From: Geosiphon pyriformis
Taxonomy: Eukaryota; Glomeromycota; Glomeromycetes; Archaeosporales; Geosiphonaceae
Reading direction: 5' to 3'
Assembly: GCA_016748015.1 (NCBI GenBank)
Contig: JAAOMT010000057.1
Location: forward strand, 266,763 to 330,762
Length of the DNA: 64,000 nucleotides
Positions 22,301 to 33,907 of this stretch are shown here, piece after piece (within the stretch, counting starts at the first letter, position 1; each line of letters starts with the position of its first letter). Position numbers and translations under genes: made by a program. Under the pieces are notes generated by a model that saw only the letters and a program-made list of their open reading frames with translations, had not been told where the DNA came from and did not search any database.

Positions 22301-24078
22301 TCTTTAGGCTTTCAGTTGGCGTCCCTGTCACTCTTTGCTGTTTCCAGCTCATGTTAATGTCAGCCTTTCAAACAACTTTCTGTCAGGTGTGGTTTGTATT
22401 TTTTCTGGGTGTAACTTGTCTTTGGGCACTTCTCTGGCCAGTGCTTTTCGTCTCTGGGGTGGCACTCCTATGTCTATTGTTTTAGATGAGCCAAGATTTC
22501 TCAAATGTGTTCTTTCGCTCAAGCACTATGGTATCGCTTTCGTGGAACAGCTTCATAACAGACATGGTATTGCTTTCAGTTGGAAGACCTTCAAATATTG
22601 GAAAAGGCTGGACTCCTATGGCCCAGTTCCTGTTTGGTTTGATATTTTTGTTCAGTTTCTCAGTAGCATTGTTCCTTCTTCTGTGTGCTTTCCCTCTGTG
22701 AGTGTTCACGCTTCTCCTGATATTTGACTCTCTCACAATTTTGGTATTGTTTGTGACAATTTGTTGAATATTGACACTGCTGTTCGCCTCTCTGTATATA
22801 CAGATGGGTCTCTAAGTGGTTTGAGTACTGTTGGTATGAAAGCTGGTACTGCTGTTTTCTTTGAAAACATTGATTCAGAGTTGGGTGTGAAGATGTCTGG
22901 TTTGGTTTCCTCTATGCTTATGGAGTTGCAGGCCATTGCTTTGACTCTCAAGTGTGTTCCCACTTTTTGGTCAATGGATTTGTTTTCGGACAGCCAGGCT
23001 GCTTTGGATGCATGCAAATCCAAATCCCTACTAGCTTGGCCAGACTTCAGGAATCATTGTTGGATCAAGCGTCACCACATTGCTAATGTCATTCATGATA
23101 AGAATTTGGATGTGAATTGGGTCAAAGTAAAAGGTCATTCAGATGTCCCTAGCAACGAATGTGCTGACTCACTTGCAGGGATTGCTGTCTCATCTTTTTG
23201 GTGGCTGTCACACAGAGTTGATAAATGGTTTTTAAAAGCTGGTGACTCTGCCATTTCTGGTAATTTAAGATATTTTGTTCGTGATATCTTCTGGTTAGTT
23301 CATCAGGTACATTGGGAGATTGGATCCAGTTCCCGTGTTTTGGTGAATAGTTTGCGAGGTGATGTTAATTGGGCCAGGTCTGTTTCAGTGTGGCACCCGG
23401 ATTCTTACATGGCTGTTGGCTTCACTAGTTTGCATTCTGCTGGCTTTCGGACTTATTTCATAAAGGCTCTGCATCATCGACTTCCTGTCATCATGTGTAA
23501 GCATCTATATGATAGGCTTTACCCCAGTGTAGTGTGCTTATTCTGTGGTGAGGTTGAGTTCTCTGATCATGTTTTTTTCTGCTCCTTTGATGCCATTGGC
23601 TGTAAGCACTTAATGAACACTTATGTAGCTGTTTGGGAAGTACGCTCTGGTTTATCTCGTTCTTCTTCATGCATTTCCCAGTTACTGTCCACTTGTGCTT
23701 CGAATTGTGTGATTGGAGTGGCCCTATGTAAAGGATTCATTTTCAATAATTGGTATTGTGAATCTGTCTCTGTTTTTGGGAATCCCAGAGTGGTAGCTTG
23801 TAACATGGTGTCTTTTGTGTGTGAGTTTTGTGCTGCGTTCCGGAATGAAATCTGGTTGGTTCATGTGAAACACCAGACAGTGATGGAAAAGGGTAGGCTG
23901 ATTCTTCGTGACGATTCCATTTCTACCTCTGTTTTTGGTTTTTCTATGGGCTTTTCAGCAGGTGTTGTTAGATTGTTGGGGGTTGCTAATGCAATTAGCA
24001 TTTGTTTTGGGTTTCATAGGTCTTTGTTTATTTTTTTCTGGTGCTTGTGAAGAGGTTTCTGTTCATATAGGTGCGTAG
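19386..24078 (+). pseudogene. LINE ORF2, eleven nonsense codons in one frame
   Basis: Starts MTHLIWKITACNVRGMNN. The order is APE endonuclease (TKTKL, GGNFNK, DTDH), RT (GKAAGLSGISNEL, motif A DMQKAYDSV, LDQEEVFS, and motif C FVDDT with both Asp at 21696-21701), RNase H (YTDGS, DSQAALDA, SNECADSLAG) and finger CLFCGEVEFSDHVFFC. Stops lie at 20271, 20460, 20982, 21066, 21078, 21108, 21318, 21708, 22101, 22305 and 22725. Where a paralogue can be read, eight replace Trp, one Arg and one Gln. The frame is otherwise continuous for 4.6 kb; a single frameshift near 24010-24050 precedes the TAG at 24076-24078. Confidence 0.92.
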
Positions 24079-24120
24079 TGTTGTTCTGACTGGTCTGAGT
24101 GGCTGGTTATGTATAAAAAA

Positions 24121-24135
24121 GGCATGATTTATGCC
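24121..24135 (+). other. LINE 3' UTR hairpin
   Basis: GGCATGATTTATGCC folds as a perfect 5 bp stem with a 5-base loop, about 80 bases before the tail. Equivalent imperfect forms of a GCATGATTCATGC core occur in the other copies, including the ORF1-only element. It may be the reverse transcriptase recognition structure. Confidence 0.5.
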
Positions 24136-24939
24136 TAGTTTAGATCATTTAATGATGTATTGTACTAGATAGTGTTTGGACTTCACTCATTAAATGAAAT
24201 AAAAAAAATATATATATAAAAATTAAATTGCTAAAATACTTAATATTAAAGTTTGTTTTTTTAAACATAAAATATTAAAATTTTTGTTAAAAACATAATT
24301 TTCAAAATTAACATAATTTATTAAACTTAACAATATTAATTGGCTGGTTGTAAATACTTAAAATTATTATTTTAATTTTTAAATTAATAATAATAACAGT
24401 TTTTTTGTTGTTAATAAAAATAATATTAATAATAAAAAATTAATTAATAATATTTAAACTGTTTTATATAATTATATAACAATTTAAAATATGTTATTAA
24501 TAAAAATTTTAGTTGTTAAAAAAGTAGTAAAATTTATGATTTATTAAAAAATATTAATTTTATTAATAAATATAAATTTGATTTTTTCTTATTTTTATAT
24601 ATTTTAATTTAATTTATTATGTACTTTGTATTTATTTAGTAATTTAAACTTTGTTATAATATAATTAATTTTATTAAAATAAATATAACTAAAAAATTTA
24701 ATATATTTTTTTATATATTTTAATAATTAAATTGTGTTTTTAAGCAAATTGTGTTTTAAATAAAAATAATTTTTAAAATTATAAATTATATATATTTTTT
24801 AAAACATAAATTAAATTTAATAATTTTTTTTAGAGTATTATTAATAATTAATTTAATACAAAATAAATATTTATATAAATATGCTTTTTAAAATAAAAAA
24901 TTGTTTTTTTGTAAAACATTATTATTTATAAAGATTTTA

Positions 24940-25113
24940 ATATTTGGTTTGATTTAGTCTAAGTTTAATTAAATCATTAAATCATTAAATTAAATTAAAT
25001 TTAAACAAAAATTTTGGCTAAATTTTAAACTTAAACGTAAATTGAATTTAAAATTATTGAACTTAAATTAAATTCAAACTCGAACAACAAGTCTAATTCA
25101 AATTTCGTAAATA
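24940..25113 (-). repeat. Dispersed repeat, copy 1
   Basis: The reverse complement aligns over about 150 bases with 60198-60343. Shared blocks are ACTTGTTGTT(C/T)GA(G/A)TTTGA and ACCAAATATTAA, with matching spacing. A related but more diverged stretch is at 27500-27690. No coding capacity and no recognised family. Confidence 0.55.
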
Positions 25114-27499
25114 TGGTTATTAAAAATTATATTATATTATTAATTAAATTTTTTTTAATGGTTTTTATATCTATAATTAAAAATATTATATTGCTTTTAT
25201 AAGTTTAAGTACTAAGCAAAACTTTATATCTGCAATTATATTTCTATTTGTAAAAAAAACAAATTTAAAAGCAACAAATAATTTTTGGATTACTAAGTAA
25301 TTATAAATCATATATATATAATGAAAAAATTGTTAATATATCTAAATATCAAATTTTTAATAAAAATAATAATTTAAATAAATATTTTTTGCAATATATT
25401 TTCTATTATGTTATTGTATTTATTTTTTTATTAATTATTTTTTTAGAAATATAATAATTTATTTTATCAAGTTTTTATTATTATTATTATTATTAAAGTT
25501 TGTCTTTAATATAAATTATATAACTAATATTATAGTATTATTAAAATTATTATTTAATATAAATATAATAGCCAATATATATTTTATTTTAAAAAAAATA
25601 CATATTTTAAAAGTTTATTTATTATGTAAAAGTTAAAAAATAAAACTAATTAAATAAATAAATAACTTATAATTATTTTATTTTATTAATATTGTTATTT
25701 GCAAATTTTTTTTTGGATTTAATATAATATAAAATATTATAATTATATTTGTTTTAAAATAATATTTTACCAATTTTTTTCTTATTGCTTTAATTATTAT
25801 AATAAGTAATAAATCTAATATTAAATATATTAAAATAAATAAATAAATAAAACCAATTAAGATTATTAGACTTTATTAAATTTATTATTATTAACTATAT
25901 TTTTAAATTGATTAATGTTTTAATTATAATATCTTTAAAAAGGTTAAAAAATTTAGCAATTTTATCAAAGACAATTTAATAATTATATAAAATAACATAT
26001 TAATAATATAACATATTAATAAAAGTTAATATAAATATTAGTAAGAGTATTAAATGTTTATAAATTTACACTTTTGATTTTTGTATTTAAAATATATAAA
26101 ATTAGAAATAAAAAACTTGTTAATTTAAGAAATAATCTATTTTTGATTATATTATAAGTAAAATTTTATCAGATAAAACAATTCAAAATAAATTTATAAT
26201 ATTTAATTTAACATGTATTATAGATATATTTAAGAAATTTAAAGTATTTAAACAATATACAGATTACAGAATTAAGTTTTTTAATCTTAAATTATACAAA
26301 GTTTACATTAAAAAAATTTTAAATAAATTATATTTAGTTTAAATTTTTAACAAATATCTTGAAAACATTGTTTTTTATTTTATTTAAGACATTTTGTATT
26401 GTTAAATTAAAAATATAATTAAAATATTAAAATTAAAGTTGCTTTAAATTTTATTAAATATTTTTTTTTTCTAATTTTCTCTTTAATTTTATTATAAAAG
26501 TATTATTATTTGTAGTATTATTTAAGATAATAACAAAAAATTGTCGAAAAAAAATTAATTTAATAATTAATAAAATTAAACTGTTTTTTTGATTTTTTTG
26601 GCTAAAAATCTAACTTAAAACAATAATAAAAACCAATTTAAACTAATATTAAAAAAATAATTTTTGATAATATAAACATTATAATATTTTTAAGCCTTAA
26701 ATAATATTAATTTGCTATATAATATGTTAATTTTATTGTTGGCCATTAATTAATTCAAATTTATGCAAAATATATACATACAAATTTTTAATATAATTTT
26801 ATCTTTTAATACTTTAAAAAATTCATTTGCAATATTTATTTTATGTTATTTATTTATTAAACCAAAACCAATTATTGTTTATTAAATTCTAATTATTATT
26901 AATATAATAAGTAATAATAGAAATAAAAACTTTATTATTAAAAAATATTAATAATTTAATTTAAAAAAATTTTAAATTTGATAATATCTAAATATCTTTG
27001 TTATATTATAAATGTAAATAAAATAAAAAAAATATTTTATAATAAAAATAATATTTATTCTTAATTTTTGTTTATTTAAGATATAAAGTTTTATAACTTT
27101 ATTTTTAATTATATTAGCACAAACATATTAAAAAATAGAATTCAAATATTATAAAGAATACAAAAGTGACATCTAACTTTTAAAGCTGATTATTAAAATT
27201 GAATTTTTTTGATATATTGGAGAATATTTTATTATAATAAATAATTAATAAGTTAGATAATAATTATATTATAAAGTTTTTTATTATCAATATTAATAAC
27301 AATTATTACAAAAAACTAAAATAGTTTTCTAATTAAATTGGCTAAAAAATTAACAATTTTATTTATTAAAACATTTTTTAATTAATCTGTAATTTTTCTA
27401 AATATTTTGCTTTTTTTTATAATATTTTTTATTATAATATATAAATAGTATTTATAGTTTATAAAAAAATAATTTATGCACATATTTTAAAATTAATCA

Positions 27500-27690
27500 T
27501 TAAATTTAAACAAATTTGTGAATTTCAAACTAAACTTAAACTAAATTCAAACTTGTTAAAAAATTTTAACTTTAAATTTAAACTGAATTTACTTTGAAAA
27601 TTTGGTTTAATTCAAGTTTAATTTATAATTTAAACCAAATTTGAACAGTATTTAAAGTTTAATTTGGTTTAGTTTAATCAAATTCTTATT
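27500..27690. repeat. Related AAACTTAAAC-type repeat
   Basis: Repeated short motifs (AAACTTAAACTAAATTCAAA, GTTTAATTTGGTTTAGTTTA) resemble the dispersed repeat at 24940 and 60198 in composition and motif order. I cannot establish full alignment by eye, so membership is tentative. Confidence 0.35.
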
Positions 27691-28244
27691 TCTAAAAATT
27701 TTAAATTATGTTTTATTGAAGCTAAATTTTATGTTATGGCTTTTATTTTTGCTTTTTTGGATTTTTTTATTATTAATCTTCTAATTGCTAATTATTATTA
27801 TTAATTCTTTAATTGGTTTTTATTTAGTTTTTTGAATTTCAATTTAAGTGTTTTGAATTTATTAATTAAATTTATTATTAGACTAATTAATAGATTATTT
27901 ATTTTAATTATTATTTTATTAATTATTATTTTTTTACATAAAAAGCTTAAAAATATAATTGCTATTATATAAAATAGAATATTTGTTTTTAATAAAATCT
28001 TAAATAAAATTAATATTAAAATAATTAAAATAAAAACTAGGTATAATATTAAGATTAATTATATAAAAATATTTATACTTAATTAATAATTTTTTTAAAA
28101 TCAATAGTTATTTAATATTAAGTTATATATAGATAAAACTATTAATATTATTATAAATAATAGTTTATTAATTACAATAATTTATAAAATGTTTTTACAA
28201 AATAGGTTTTTTTTTATAAACTTAATATAATTTAACTTAAATTA

Positions 28245-28255
28245 AGTTTATATCT
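28245..28255. repeat. Target-site duplication, left of LINE G
   Basis: AGTTTATATCT, repeated exactly at 30308-30318. Confidence 0.75.
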
Positions 28256-30307
28256 TTTTTTTTTTTTTAAACTCATTTAATGAGTGCAGCCCAATCACTA
28301 TCTAGTACATAGAACCAAACTAAGAGGCTCAAACTAAACGTGACTCATGCACTTTCTACATGTGGCTAGCCACTCAGGCCAGACAAGGCAACACTACACA
28401 TCTATAACTACCCGCACACTGCCACCCAGACCAGAAAAGAAACAATAAGGCTTCTGACAACCAAAGCTAACAGCAAAAGAATTGGCCAAACCAAGCAATC
28501 TCACAACACCATCAGACAAAACCGAAGACACACCACAAGGGAGCTCAGAAACAACACCAATATCACAGACCAGACCAGCCTTCTCCATCACTACCCAGTG
28601 GCTGGCTCTAGTCAACCATACTTTAGCACGATGTAATCCAACAACGAACCTGACATAATCAACAATCTGAGCAGTGGCCACCTTTCTATCCTCAAAAACA
28701 ATGCAAGTCTCCTTATACCACTCCTCCAGCACAAACCCTTTGCACACCAAAGTGTACAGCCCAACATCAATGGAACATTGAGACAAAACCCGCAACACAA
28801 CAGAAGCAGGGGAACCACCAGCCAAAGCCGATCAACAGGCAAAAGCCTTCACCAAAATCTCACCACGAATGCCAGACTCATAAACACAAGTAAAAATGTG
28901 GTCAGAGAACTCCACCTCATCGCAAAACAAACACAACACATTAGGGTAGCATTTATCATACAACCTCTTCCTTACTGCCACTGGCAACCTCCTGTGCACA
29001 GTCTTCATAACATAAGTGCAAAGCATTGAGGATATGCAGCTAGTGAACCCAGCAAGCATATGAGAATCAGGATGCCACACCTTCACCGTGACAACCCAGT
29101 CTATGCAACCAATCATCGCATCTGGAACTACATCACAACCAGGCCCAGCTTCCCAACGAGCACAACAAATTGATTGAAAAATATTCCTAACAAAATGACG
29201 GGCATTACCAGAAACAGTGACACCCTCAGCAACCAAAAAATGTTCACACACATCGGCACAAAGGGAAAATGGAGACCCAGAGGCAGCCCCAGCAGCCAAG
29301 TCAGCTCTCACATTACCAGGAATCCCAAAGTGTTCTTTAACCTTAACCCAACTCATGCTGAGATTCTTATTCCTGACCAAATTGAAAATATAATGCCTTT
29401 CCAGCCAGCATTGATTACGGAAATCAGGGGCAACCAAAAACATCTCAGACACACATGCGTCAATGGCAGCCTGGCTGTCAAAACATAACACCACAGTACT
29501 TGAAGAAGGAACACACTCCAAAGCCAAAGCAACAGCCTGTAACTCGGCCATAGTAGATAACAAAAGACCATGAACAGCGACTCCAATGCTCTTATTCAAG
29601 ACCGGAAAGTAAGCAGCAGCACCACAGTCGACTTCAGCAGAGCCAGCATTCCTCAAAGACCCATCCGTAAAAACTTCAAAAAAGCCTGACCAAATGTCAT
29701 ACAATCCATCTTTAACTGCAGAAAATTCCCCAGACCCCAAAATGTCCAAACCAAGCTTTTCCGCAGAGCCAACAGAACCAGAAAATGAGTAACCCTGACC
29801 TTTCAAAAACTCAGAAGAAACCATAAACCAGTGAGACACAGGGCCACGCAGATCCAACCTCTTCCAACAATGAAAAGTTTTCCAATCCAACAAAACACCT
29901 TTCTTATCAAAAAGCCAATCACCAAAAATGATACCAAAATGTTTAAAAGATTTGACCGAATCAAAATACAGAGACTTTCCAAGAACAGAGGACAATGGGA
30001 ACCGACCAGGACTACGAAATGCAGTGGGGAGGTTGTTCACCAAAGTAAGCTCATTGCCCAGAAAGATCTTCATCATCCCAGCCAAAAAATTGTTCACCGG
30101 ACTAACACGCAACTTGACTGGAAACTGCAAAGGATCCAAAGGAGCCCAACTAAGAACCTGTAAGTCCAAAAACTTATGTCTAAACAAACGCCCAAGAATG
30201 CCAAAGGCATTAGAAAATGCCATCAAAGCAGCAACCTTCCCTTCTGACTGCACCTGCTCAAAAGGTTTTAGGCCATACAATGAGGGATAATGCAAAGCAG
30301 TGTCAGG
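28256..30307 (-). mobile_element. 5'-truncated LINE copy G
   Basis: A minus-strand LINE end: a T run at 28256-28268 (its A tail), the family 3' UTR, and the last third of ORF2. It is cut off in the RT-RNase H linker region at 30307. Exact 11 bp duplications flank both ends, so the 5' truncation happened at insertion. It is more GC-rich than its neighbours, suggesting a young copy. Confidence 0.9.
28394..30307 (-). pseudogene. LINE ORF2 C-terminal third, one nonsense codon
   Basis: Reads HYPSLYGLKPFEQVQ at the truncated end, then a complete RNase H (FTDGSLRNAG, AELQAVALALE, FDSQAAIDAC, GNVRADLAAG), the HPDSHMLAGFTS block, finger CLFCDEVEFSDHIFTC and the C-terminal domain ending VRVVIDV. A single TGA at 28834-28832 replaces Trp and splits the frame. 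There is no start codon of its own, and the endonuclease and most of the RT were never copied here. All RNase H acidic residues are visible, so this copy preserves the ancestral sequence well. Confidence 0.9.
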
Positions 30308-30318
30308 AGTTTATATCT
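30308..30318. repeat. Target-site duplication, right of LINE G
   Basis: AGTTTATATCT, identical to 28245-28255. Confidence 0.75.
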
Positions 30319-31885
30319 AATTATATATAAAAAATATATGTATTATATTTAATTTAAATTATTTAGTTTAACTTATTATATTAAATAATGTTAAATTTAA
30401 AAAAAAACAATAAATTTTCTTGAAAACTTTTTTTCTGTTGTTAATAATTTAATATTAAAAGCAAAAAATTTTACAGATTTAAATTTAAATCTTTTTTGTT
30501 ATTTTTAATACAAATTAACCAAAAAAACTTGGTTTAAGTATTTTGTAAAATTGTATTGTTTAAATATCAAAAACATTTTTGTTTTTATTTAAAATAAAAC
30601 ATATTTTTTTAATATAATACTTTTTTATATTTTTAATATTTAATATTTTATTAATATTATTATAAAAACTGATTATATTACTGTTTTAAAACACAAATTT
30701 TTTAAAATATACCAGATTTATTTATTTTTATATTTAAATTATTAATAAATATTTTTAATACATATTTATTAATATTAAAATTTTTTGTTTTATTGTTTAA
30801 TTTGTTTAATTTATAATTTATTATGTTTTTTTAATATTAAAATAGATTTTTTTTATTTGATTATTTTGTAATAAAATTGTTTATTATGTTTTAAGAACTA
30901 TTTCAAAAAATTAATTTAATTAAAACCAAAAATTACAGAATTTTCTTTGATTAATTATTAAAAAATATAATACATAATAATTTAATTAAGTAAAAAAGTA
31001 ATAATTATGTATTTAATATAATTTTTATTTATTATCTGAATATATAAAATAATAAAATTAAATAATTAAATAAAAAAAACATATAAATAAAAAACATGTA
31101 AATACTTAGTATTTTAATAAATTGTAATATTATGTTTTAATTAACTATATCTATTACAAATATATATACATAATTTTTTTTGATAATAAATTTATAATAT
31201 TTGGTTTTTAAATATTTTTTTGTTATAAAATTAACAGATTTTCAATTAATTCAGATTTATTTTTCTTGTTTATATTATTAACATAAATTTAAAAAATTTT
31301 TAAAAATTTTAATTTTATATTAACTTGATAAGTATAATTGTTATTTTTTTATACTAATTAATAAACTTTTTAATTATAATAATATTTTATTATAATTATT
31401 ATAATCAACAACAAATTAAATAATATTTTATGTTAGTCTTTATACTTTTTTATATTTGATTTTTTATTATATTGTATAATATAAAATACATATTACAAAT
31501 TTAAATATATTTAAAAAATTTGATATTAATTTTTTATTTAAATGATTTTTTGTTAATTTTTGGTTTATAAAACAATAAGTATTTATAATTATATTATTGT
31601 TTTTTTGTTTCTTATTATATTATCAAATAAATATTATTTGAATATAAAATTCTATAATCTTTAAGTACATTATTATTTTGAAATAATAATAACAAATAAT
31701 GTTATAAGATATATTAAATATTATTACAAATGTTTTTTTAGATTTATTAAAATTTTTATAACTTGGTTTTTGAGTTTATTGCTTAAATAATCAAAAAAAA
31801 TTTCAAAAGTTTTTGTAATAAAGTTTTTTGTATAATAAATAAAAATTTAATATAATAGTTATTAATACTTAATATTTAACCTTTT
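30319..31885. other. AT-rich spacer without genes
   Basis: Long A/T runs with no supported gene, RNA or recognisable element. Confidence 0.65.
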
Positions 31886-31928
31886 AACATAGTAACAAAA
31901 AATTACAAAAACTTCTTTTTTTCTTTCA

Positions 31929-31950
31929 TCCCAAATTCCTAAAAAAGAGT
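31929..31950 (+). promoter_or_regulatory. Conserved LINE 5' UTR block
   Basis: TCCCAAATTCCTAAAAAAGA, the third copy of the block also seen at 10462-10483 and 8886-8911. Confidence 0.5.
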
Positions 31951-32038
31951 TAAAAGTTTTTTGAAAGAATTTTTTACAATTCAGTACAATAAATCAAAAC
32001 CATTTCTGCTCAACTACGAGACCATTGTTGGTCCCAGT

Positions 32039-33837
32039 ATGGCTGCAATGAAAAAATCTGTTAAGAGTTTTAGTGTGGATACTGTTAGCAAAGATGTTGC
32101 CTCTAGAAAAAAAAGAAAAGGGGATGTTCTAAAAGACGGTGTTGTTCATGATATGGTTTTACCTGGTAAATCAGTTGGTGGTTCTTGGGAGTCTGAAGCT
32201 GGTGATACCACTGAATCTGACAGTGTAGATATGAAGAAAAAGTTCTTGATTAAGGAAACTAGTGTGGATTATAGAAAGGGAGATGTTCTTAAAAGAAAAG
32301 TCTGTAACCAAATGCCAAATGGTCCGAGGTTGGTTACCAAGCAGGCTCTGGGCAAGTCTTTAGGCAAAATCAACTTTCTGGGCAATGATGATGATGATGA
32401 TATTCTCCTGGATAAACCTGTGGTGCTTTCTCCTTCTCTCAAAAAATTAGTTGATGTGTCTGCTAGAAAGTTTTTTGCTTTGGATATTGATCTGGTTAAT
32501 ATTTCTAGAAAATCTGCTCAGGACAAGCTGGCTGTGATCAGGAAATTATTTTCGAAAATTAATGGTTTTGGGGGGGCCTCTACCCCTTCAAAATTTTCTG
32601 GGATCATCCAGAGGACGTTCACTTCCGAATCTAGCTTAATGAAAGCTACCAAATTAGCTGCTGATGTGAAAATCTTGGTGAACACCGATCTTAAGAAATC
32701 AACTGGTTGCTCAGATCAGGCTGTAGTGTTGAAGAAAATTCTGGTTGGAACATCGGCTAAAACTGTGTGCACTGCACTAGCTGAATTTAGTACTATTAAG
32801 TCAATTAAGATGCAGTTGGTGAAGCTGTGGCAAAAAGTAATCATTGAATTTGAGAAGCAAAATCAGACAGATCTTTTAGCAGCTAGGTGGTCCATCCTAA
32901 TTGGAAAAGATGCAGTGCGTGTTGCCAGATCAGATTTGGACAAAATAACATGGGATATAAGGGATTATTATAGGGCACTGCTCTATACTCTTCCAGTAAG
33001 AACAAATGCTTACGACATTTGGGACTTCATTGGTTCTGTGGATGGGAAAACATGTGTGATTGATTACCATCCAGTTACATATGCTCGGGCCAGATGTGCT
33101 GTTGTTTGTTTTGAGTCAGTGGAATCATTGGATGCTGTCATGGAAACCACACCCATGTTAAAAGGTGCTCATCTTTGTTGGTTTTATCTTGGTTCTGCTA
33201 AATGTGCAAAGTATGGAAAACTGGGTCATACCTCTCTGGGCTGTGTGACAGGTAAGAAACCATCCTCTGGTGGCTTGCCATGTCAGGTTCTTTCAGATGT
33301 AGATAAAAGCAAGCTGGCGGCCATTTATGCCAAGCGTTCGGCGCCTGTTGCTCATCCTGTTTCTTTTGGTGGTGTCTTGTGGGCCAAGATTGTTGTTAGA
33401 TCCTCCTTTCCTCCTCTCCTTGTTCAGAATGTTCTGTTGAATAATGGCTCCTCTTCAGAGATGAAGCCTACTCTGCAAATATCTTCAGTATTAAATAATA
33501 GGTTTGCTGCTTTTGAGCGCAGTCTCGCCAGCCTCGCAGAGTGTGTGGATAAGCTGACTAAGAGGTTGAATGCACCTGGGCCAACAGTTTCCCAGCTTAA
33601 CCCTGGATGTCAGCCATTGGTGACCCCTTTATTACAGAATTAAGGGGCAGATATAGTGATGAGTGAGAGTTTGGGTGTGGCCACTAGTGGTGGAACTGTT
33701 GTAGGAGTGGCAAATTTTGACTCTTTAGTTGTCTCGAGAATGGAAAAAACATTGAGAATTCTTCAGTTATGGTTATGAGCCTTTCAGCTAGAATGGACAA
33801 TGCTAGTTCAATTCCTGCTCTTCATTTTTTCCAATGA
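32039..33837 (+). pseudogene. LINE ORF1, largely open, early stop
   Basis: An open frame runs to TAA 33641-33643. I prefer ATG 32039 (MAAMKKSVKSF). The upstream in-frame ATG at 31961 lies in the region aligned with 5' UTR, and the ancestral start appears to have decayed to ATT GTT GGT CCC. Features: a basic N-terminus, an acidic NDDDDDI run, KFFALDIDLVNISRK, NGFGGASTPSKF, an RRM-like region ending GKDAVRV, and a knuckle CAKYGKLGHTSLGC in which the second Cys is Tyr (a single G to A change). Family ORF1 continues to the ATGA at 33834-33837. Here a stop, a second stop at about 33777 and a frameshift intervene. Likely RNA binding in the intact form. Confidence 0.87.
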
Positions 33838-33907
33838 CAAATCTGGTTTGGAAATTTGCTATGTGCAATGTTCGGAGTATCAATGTCCCTGCTAAGCAGG
33901 AAGACAT

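Larger units (their letters stand above)
17320..24217 (+). mobile_element. Full-length LINE copy F (second subfamily)
   Basis: A complete element of the same family but a different subfamily: its 5' UTR (TCTCTCTCATCAATCCCCTG) and ORF1 N-terminus differ from copies C, E and H. It begins only about 70-80 bases after the tail of copy E. ORF1 occupies 17447-19389 and ORF2 19386-24078. The 3' UTR has a perfect hairpin at 24121-24135 and an A/T-rich tail near 24200-24217. A weak 8 bp flank match (AAAAATTA, 17312-17319 and 24218-24225) may be its target-site duplication. Confidence 0.9.
24226..28244. other. 4 kb AT-rich spacer without genes
   Basis: Almost entirely A/T with no credible coding frame. 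It contains two stretches (about 24940-25110 and 27500-27690) with a distinct AAACTTAAAC/TTTGGTTTA composition, listed separately. The rest may be decayed transposons, but I cannot align it. Confidence 0.65.

Noticed and set aside
19386-22727. Classical RIP as the sole cause of stops
   Set aside because: Many changes are TGG to TGA or CGA to TGA, which are not CpA to TpA, so RIP by its usual dinucleotide preference does not account for the spectrum seen by eye.
19386-24078. Possible alternative genetic code with TGA/TAG read as Trp or Gln
   Set aside because: TGG is still used for Trp in the same copies, the stops include TAA, TAG and TGA, and the SPF45 gene uses TGA as a normal stop. Decay explains the pattern.
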